Under the pieces are notes generated by a model that did not search any database, was not told the origin of the DNA, and saw only the letters and a list, made by a program, of their open reading frames with translations. Of a stretch of 8,131 nt of DNA, positions 5,733 through 8,131 are shown piece by piece. Both the position numbers and the translations under genes were made by a program. The stretch is taken from NCBI GenBank assembly GCA_002471975.1, contig DKQZ01000026.1, positions 1-8,131 on the forward strand, given 5' to 3'. How positions within the stretch are numbered: the first letter of the stretch is position 1; each line of letters opens with the position of its first letter. This stretch comes from Dialister sp. UBA7295. GTDB lineage: Bacteria; Bacillota; Negativicutes; Veillonellales; Dialisteraceae.

Positions 5733-5759
5733 GGTGCGGCGCTGATGCGGCACCTTTTT
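5733..5759 (+). terminator. Second, tandem plus-strand terminator
   Basis: GGTGC (5733-5737) pairs with GCACC (5750-5754), with an inner stem CGC, TGAT, GCG and two bulged Gs, followed by TTTTT (5755-5759). No gene lies between it and the terminator at 5577-5602, so it is either a backup for the antiporter gene or simply part of the repeat. Confidence 0.65.
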
Positions 5760-5935
5760 GATTGGAATTTTACTCACGCGGAGGTAAAAATCCCTATATG
5801 ATTCGTTATCCAGTGACACCAAAGCAGGACAGGCGAAGGGGAAAGACTCCCGGGCTCCCCAAAGTTCGAGGGCTGCCCTTAAGTCGACTGTGAGGCTGTA
5901 CTATCGCACAAGTCGAAATGTGAGAGCCAAAGGCC
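5760..5935. other. Gene-free spacer with repeat remnants and one tiny frame
   Basis: No convincing gene is present. GTGAGGCTGTACTATCGCAC near 5890-5909 and AGTGACACCAAAGCAG near 5812 echo the lead segment at 1438-1496, so this is probably a diverged minus-strand copy joined to the two-hairpin element at 5936-6030. A 31-codon frame (5798-5893) has GGAGGT 12-13 bases upstream, longer than ideal, and ends inside the repeat; I do not call it a gene. Confidence 0.4.
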
Positions 5936-6030
5936 GTCGGCGAAGCCGACTACATAAAGATTGGTCCGCAGAGCGGACCATATCCTTCCCGGCAGCCCCG
6001 ACCATCCCCGAGATTCCCGATCATCCCCGA
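5936..6030 (-). repeat. Two-hairpin heptamer element, copy B
   Basis: Stem one on the minus strand is TGGTCCGC (5980-5973), loop TCT, GCGGACCA (5969-5962), followed by ATCTTTATG. Stem two is GTCGGC, TTC, GCCGAC (5950-5936), then GGCC. The junction GGAAGGATATGG is conserved. The array beside it (CCCCGA at 5996, 6006, 6016 and 6025) steps by 9-10 bases instead of 7, the only clear exception in the window. It lies downstream of the nitroreductase gene, in the same sense, behind that gene's terminator. Confidence 0.75.
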
Positions 6031-6062
6031 TTCTAAAGCTTCTACACCTTAAGCTCCCATAT

Positions 6063-6096
6063 AAAAATGGGCGCCCATAATACTTCCAGGCGCCCA
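6063..6096 (-). terminator. Intrinsic terminator of the nitroreductase gene
   Basis: On the minus strand TGGGCGCC (6096-6089) pairs with GGCGCCCA (6075-6068) around a 13-base loop, followed by TTTTTATA. It is a strong stem with a clean T-run, about 75 bases past the stop codon. Confidence 0.9.
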
Positions 6097-6104
6097 CCAA
6101 CACT

Positions 6105-6132
6105 GCTAACTGCGAACTGATAACTGATAACT
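6105..6132 (-). repeat. AGTTATC heptamer array in the nitroreductase 3' UTR
   Basis: Plus-strand units are GCTAACT, GCGAACT, GATAACT and GATAACT; in gene sense AGTTATC, AGTTATC, AGTTCGC, AGTTAGC. They lie between the stop codon at 6170 and the terminator. Confidence 0.9.
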
Positions 6133-6169
6133 TTTCACCCAAAGTCTTTCAGCCGTTTTCCATATACAG

Positions 6170-6745
6170 TTACTTCACCACCAGGATATCCCCCAGCTTC
6201 CTCTTCGGTACGCAGTAATTCCTGTTTTCATCGAGATAATACTTGATGCTGCCGTTTTCTGGGACTTCCACGATCCGGCTTTCCACGCCGGGATAGCCCA
6301 GGGCGATGAGGAGTCTCGGATTCCAGTTTTCCGGAGTTTCAAGGAGTTCCGTCACCTTCGGGAATTCCACGGCTCCCAGGATGGCGCTTCCGATGCCATG
6401 GGACATGGCGTTCAGAGCGATATTTCTGACGGCAATGCCCACGTCGATATCAGCCCAGGCATTGCCCTTTCCTTCCTTGCAGACCAGGATGAACGCCGTC
6501 GGCTGCTCACCTGCCTTTGGCGTGCCCAGCTCTTTGGGAAGGGCAGCGGCCCAGTGGATCATGGGCTGCATCTTTGCCACCAGATCCGAATCCTTCACCA
6601 GCACATAACGGAGCACCTGTCCGTTCATGGCAGAGGAAACAATCCGCACATTTTCCATGAGCTCCATGAGGATTTCCTCCGGAATCTCCTCCTGGGTGAA
6701 CTTGCGGTACGTCCGGCATCTGACAGAAAGTGCATTGAAATCCAT
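6170..6745 (-). CDS. Nitroreductase-family FMN oxidoreductase
   Basis: This is a 191-residue cytoplasmic protein of the nitroreductase fold, expected to bind FMN and reduce small electrophiles with NAD(P)H; the true substrate is unknown. The N-terminal RCRTYRKF (9-16) matches the phosphate-binding RRSxRxF pattern. A central ADIDVGIAVRNIALNAMSHGIGS (98-120) matches the DxGxAxxNLxLxAxxxGLGS helix, and LIALGYPG (146-153) is the usual late glycine loop. The C-terminal IKYYLDENRNYCVPKRKL fits a short-form subgroup common in anaerobic Firmicutes. The frame is open to 6823, but AAAGGAGG sits 7 bases before ATG 6745, and the promoter at 6773-6801 lies inside the longer reading, so 6745 is the start. 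It has its own promoter and terminator, so it is monocistronic. Confidence 0.9.
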   Translation of the reverse strand: MDFNALSVRCRTYRKFTQEEIPEEILMELMENVRIVSSAMNGQVLRYVLVKDSDLVAKMQPMIHWAAALPKELGTPKAGEQPTAFILVCKEGKGNAWADIDVGIAVRNIALNAMSHGIGSAILGAVEFPKVTELLETPENWNPRLLIALGYPGVESRIVEVPENGSIKYYLDENRNYCVPKRKLGDILVVK

Positions 6746-6772
6746 AGTAAGACCTCCTTTTTCGTTATTTCT

Positions 6773-6801
6773 ATCATAGCGGAAAAAAGGGAAAATGTCA
6801 T
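6773..6801 (-). promoter_or_regulatory. Sigma-A promoter of the nitroreductase gene
   Basis: ATGACA (6801-6796) and TATGAT (6778-6773) on the minus strand are exactly 17 bases apart, each matching consensus at 5 of 6. The start codon is about 30 bases downstream. This also rules out the longer reading frame. Confidence 0.75.
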
Positions 6802-6849
6802 GGGATATTTCCAAACTTTGCATTTAAAGATTTTAACCTCATCTGTCTC

Positions 6850-6936
6850 AATCGTGATTCGTGGTTCGTAATTCGTGGTTCGCGAAGGATATGGTTGGCT
6901 TACGCCAACCAATTTTTTATAGTGCGCTCCGCGCAC
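6850..6936 (+). repeat. Two-hairpin heptamer element, copy C
   Basis: On the plus strand, units AATCGTG, ATTCGTG, GTTCGTA, ATTCGTG and GTTCGCG (6850-6884) run into AAGGATATGG. Stem one is TGGTTGGC, loop TTAC, GCCAACCA (6892-6911), then ATTTTTTATA. Stem two is GTGCGC, TCC, GCGCAC (6922-6936), then AGGCC. Stems differ from copies A and B but remain fully paired. No plus-strand gene precedes it, since it lies behind the divergent nitroreductase promoter. Confidence 0.85.
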
Positions 6937-6970
6937 AGGCCTTTGGCCGACGGGATGAAATTTCCCATAT

Positions 6971-7003
6971 AAAAAAGCGGCGCTTCATTTTCTGATGCGC
7001 CGC
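6971..7003 (-). terminator. Intrinsic terminator of the SIMPL-domain gene
   Basis: On the minus strand GCGGCGC (7003-6997) pairs with GCGCCGC (6983-6977), with a further inner TCA/TGA pairing, followed by TTTTTT (6976-6971). Very strong stem and T-run, about 60 bases after the stop codon. Confidence 0.92.
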
Positions 7004-7008
7004 ACCTT

Positions 7009-7022
7009 CACGAATCACGATT
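7009..7022 (-). repeat. Two-unit heptamer array in the SIMPL gene 3' UTR
   Basis: Plus-strand CACGAAT and CACGATT; in gene sense AATCGTG, ATTCGTG, then AAGGTGC and the terminator. It is the shortest array in the window but has the same order of parts. Confidence 0.7.
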
Positions 7023-7065
7023 CAACGTAAATGGACCCGATCAGATCAGGTCGGAATGACACAAA

Positions 7066-7773
7066 TCAGTCTATCTCAAAGACCACCGTCACCCGTCCCT
7101 GGAGTTTCGATTCACCGGGGTCGATGGGAGTCACTGCGTCTTCTCTCATGGCTGCGGAGGCCATTTTCAGGTTCACCATGCGGTAGGGCATGACGTTCAC
7201 ATTATCTTCCGAGGCGGAAATGATGCCGATCACATTTCTGCCGAGGCCGGCAGCGATGATTTTTGCTTTCCGGGCTGCATCTTCTGCTGCTTTCCGAAGG
7301 GCTGCATCTTTATAGAGCTGGGTATCGCTAACGGAGAAATCCACGGAATCGATACGGTTTGCCCCGGCTTCCACGGCTGCATCCATGATAGCTCCGGTTT
7401 TCGAAAGATTCATGACCACCACTTTCATGGTATTGTCACAGCGATATTCCTTCGATTTCACTTCCCCCTTATTGTTATAAATCTGCTGGGGGTACACGTT
7501 GTAATTCTGTGTCTCAATCTTCGATGCTTCTGCCCCGGCTGCAATGACTGCATTCCGGACGTCAGTCATGGTATTTGCATTTTCCCGGACTGCCGCTTTG
7601 GCATTGGGAGAACGGGTTTCGACGGTGATATTCACCGTAGCCATATCACTTTTGGCCGTCACCTCACTGTTTCCGGTAACGGTAATCGTACGATGCAGTT
7701 CTTCTGCCTGGGCAGTCATGCCGGAAAAGGCGATCAGACCGGCCGCTATGAGGGCCATTACTTTTTTATTCAT
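7066..7773 (-). CDS. Secreted SIMPL-domain (DUF541, YggE-like) protein
   Basis: This is a 235-residue exported protein of the SIMPL/DUF541 family, whose best known bacterial member is E. coli YggE. Roles reported for the family include oxidative-stress tolerance, but the biochemical function is not settled. A signal peptide (MNKK, hydrophobic core, AQA) should cleave after residue 23. Family signatures follow in order: ITVTGNSEV (30-38), YNVYPQQIYN (91-100), YRCDNTMKV (110-118), AGANRIDSVDFSVSD (136-150), a long helix AALRKAAEDAARKAKIIAAGLG (157-178) and the closing strand GRVTVVFEI. The length is normal and nothing is missing. GGAGG lies 7 bases before the ATG. It has its own strong promoter and terminator. 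Without a membrane anchor or lipobox it is expected in the periplasm if the cell has an outer membrane, otherwise secreted. Confidence 0.93.
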   Translation of the reverse strand: MNKKVMALIAAGLIAFSGMTAQAEELHRTITVTGNSEVTAKSDMATVNITVETRSPNAKAAVRENANTMTDVRNAVIAAGAEASKIETQNYNVYPQQIYNNKGEVKSKEYRCDNTMKVVVMNLSKTGAIMDAAVEAGANRIDSVDFSVSDTQLYKDAALRKAAEDAARKAKIIAAGLGRNVIGIISASEDNVNVMPYRMVNLKMASAAMREDAVTPIDPGESKLQGRVTVVFEID

Positions 7774-7812
7774 GGGAAATCCTCCTTATCTACAAAATTG
7801 ACTTATGGTCAT

Positions 7813-7841
7813 ATTTTACACTATATGTCCTTCTATGTCAA
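7813..7841 (-). promoter_or_regulatory. Strong sigma-A promoter of the SIMPL gene
   Basis: A perfect TTGACA (7841-7836) and TAAAAT (7818-7813) on the minus strand have 17-base spacing. The ATG is about 40 bases downstream. A TATAAT just upstream (7847-7842) overlaps the -35 and might mark a second start. Confidence 0.85.
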
Positions 7842-7884
7842 ATTATAGCAGATGTTGTAGAAACATGGTCAGATACTATGATCT

Positions 7885-7999
7885 GAGTCAGTTACGGTAT
7901 TCGTGGGTCAGCCTCACCGCGGCACGCCCCGTTTGAGTCCATTCCGAAATTTCGTGATTCGTGATTCGTGGCTCGTGAAGGTGCGGCGCTGATGCGCCG
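7885..7999 (+). repeat. Heptamer element with lead segment and hairpin
   Basis: The lead is GAGTCAGTTACGGTATTCG (7885-7903) and CAGCCTCACC; then a palindrome CGAAATTTCG (7945-7954) whose right arm starts the array TTTCGTG, ATTCGTG, ATTCGTG, GCTCGTG (7950-7977). AAGGTG and the stem CGGCGC, TGAT, GCGCCG (7984-7999) follow, with no T-run. No plus-strand gene precedes it. Apart from this element, the SIMPL promoter and the next copy, the right end of the window (7774-8131) holds nothing recognisable. Confidence 0.8.
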
Positions 8000-8048
8000 T
8001 GAATGTAAATGGGGACTTATTGAAGTCATTTAACTGATACCCTGGTCT

Positions 8049-8131
8049 GAATCAATTACGGTATTCGGGTCTTAGCCCTGAAAAGTACGTGAACCGTTGG
8101 AGTCTTTAGCGAAATTTCGGGGTGCGGGATG
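8049..8131 (+). repeat. Heptamer element cut by the window edge
   Basis: The lead is GAATCAATTACGGTATTCG (8049-8067) with CTTAGCCC, then the palindrome CGAAATTTCG (8110-8119) and units TTTCGGG, GTGCGGG and the start of an ATGCGGG-like unit. It follows the previous copy by 50 bases in the same orientation. A hairpin should lie just beyond the end. Confidence 0.75.

Noticed and set aside
5879..6142. Minus-strand frame of 87 codons after the nitroreductase gene
   Set aside because: It lies wholly within the repeat elements and terminator, has no ribosome site and reads heptamers in all three phases.
6746..6823. 26-residue N-terminal extension of the nitroreductase
   Set aside because: It contains the promoter and the AAAGGAGG site of the shorter form, and the family starts near the RCRTYRKF motif.

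Overview
The window looks like a chromosomal stretch of a low-to-mid GC Firmicute. All seven genes have strong Shine-Dalgarno sites (GGAGG, AAGGA or GAGG) and several have recognisable sigma-A promoters. The gene types, together with intergenic spacers full of heptamer repeats, would fit a Negativicute such as a Dialister-like organism, but that placement is recollection and inference, not proof. No rRNA, tRNA, CRISPR array, transposase or phage gene is visible.

Layout from left to right. A secreted DUF4163/DUF3298 protein lies on the minus strand (199-816). A 680-base gap full of repeats follows. Next is a two-gene minus-strand operon: a 351-residue protein of unknown role with a faint J-domain-like start (1810-2865) and a 96-residue helical protein (1496-1786). 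Two plus-strand membrane transporters come next: a TauE/SafE (YfcA-type) permease (3189-3950) and an NhaC-family sodium/proton antiporter (4210-5538). Then a 630-base repeat gap, a minus-strand nitroreductase (6170-6745), and a minus-strand secreted SIMPL-domain (DUF541) protein (7066-7773). The last 360 bases hold only a promoter and repeats. The genes look like ordinary housekeeping or accessory genes and do not form one pathway. Six transcription units are inferred from spacing, promoters and terminators.

The striking part is between the genes. Nearly every spacer carries the same modular element. It consists of a short tandem array of imperfect 7-base units (families such as RTTCGTG, RTGCGGG, AGTTATC/GCAGTTA and GGATTGC), a conserved junction AAGGTG or AAGGATATGG, and then a strong hairpin, often followed by a T-run. 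About fourteen copies, in both orientations, fall in 8.1 kb. Three copies carry a two-hairpin version in which both stems have changed sequence while staying paired, which is covariation. Four copies begin with a shared lead segment around TTACGGTATTCG. Six copies sit exactly where a transcription terminator should be, and the rest have no gene feeding into them. This looks like a dispersed, structured repeat family that has become tied to transcription ends. The heptamer part recalls the short tandemly repeated repetitive (STRR) heptamers of cyanobacteria, but the composite with hairpins is not something I can name.
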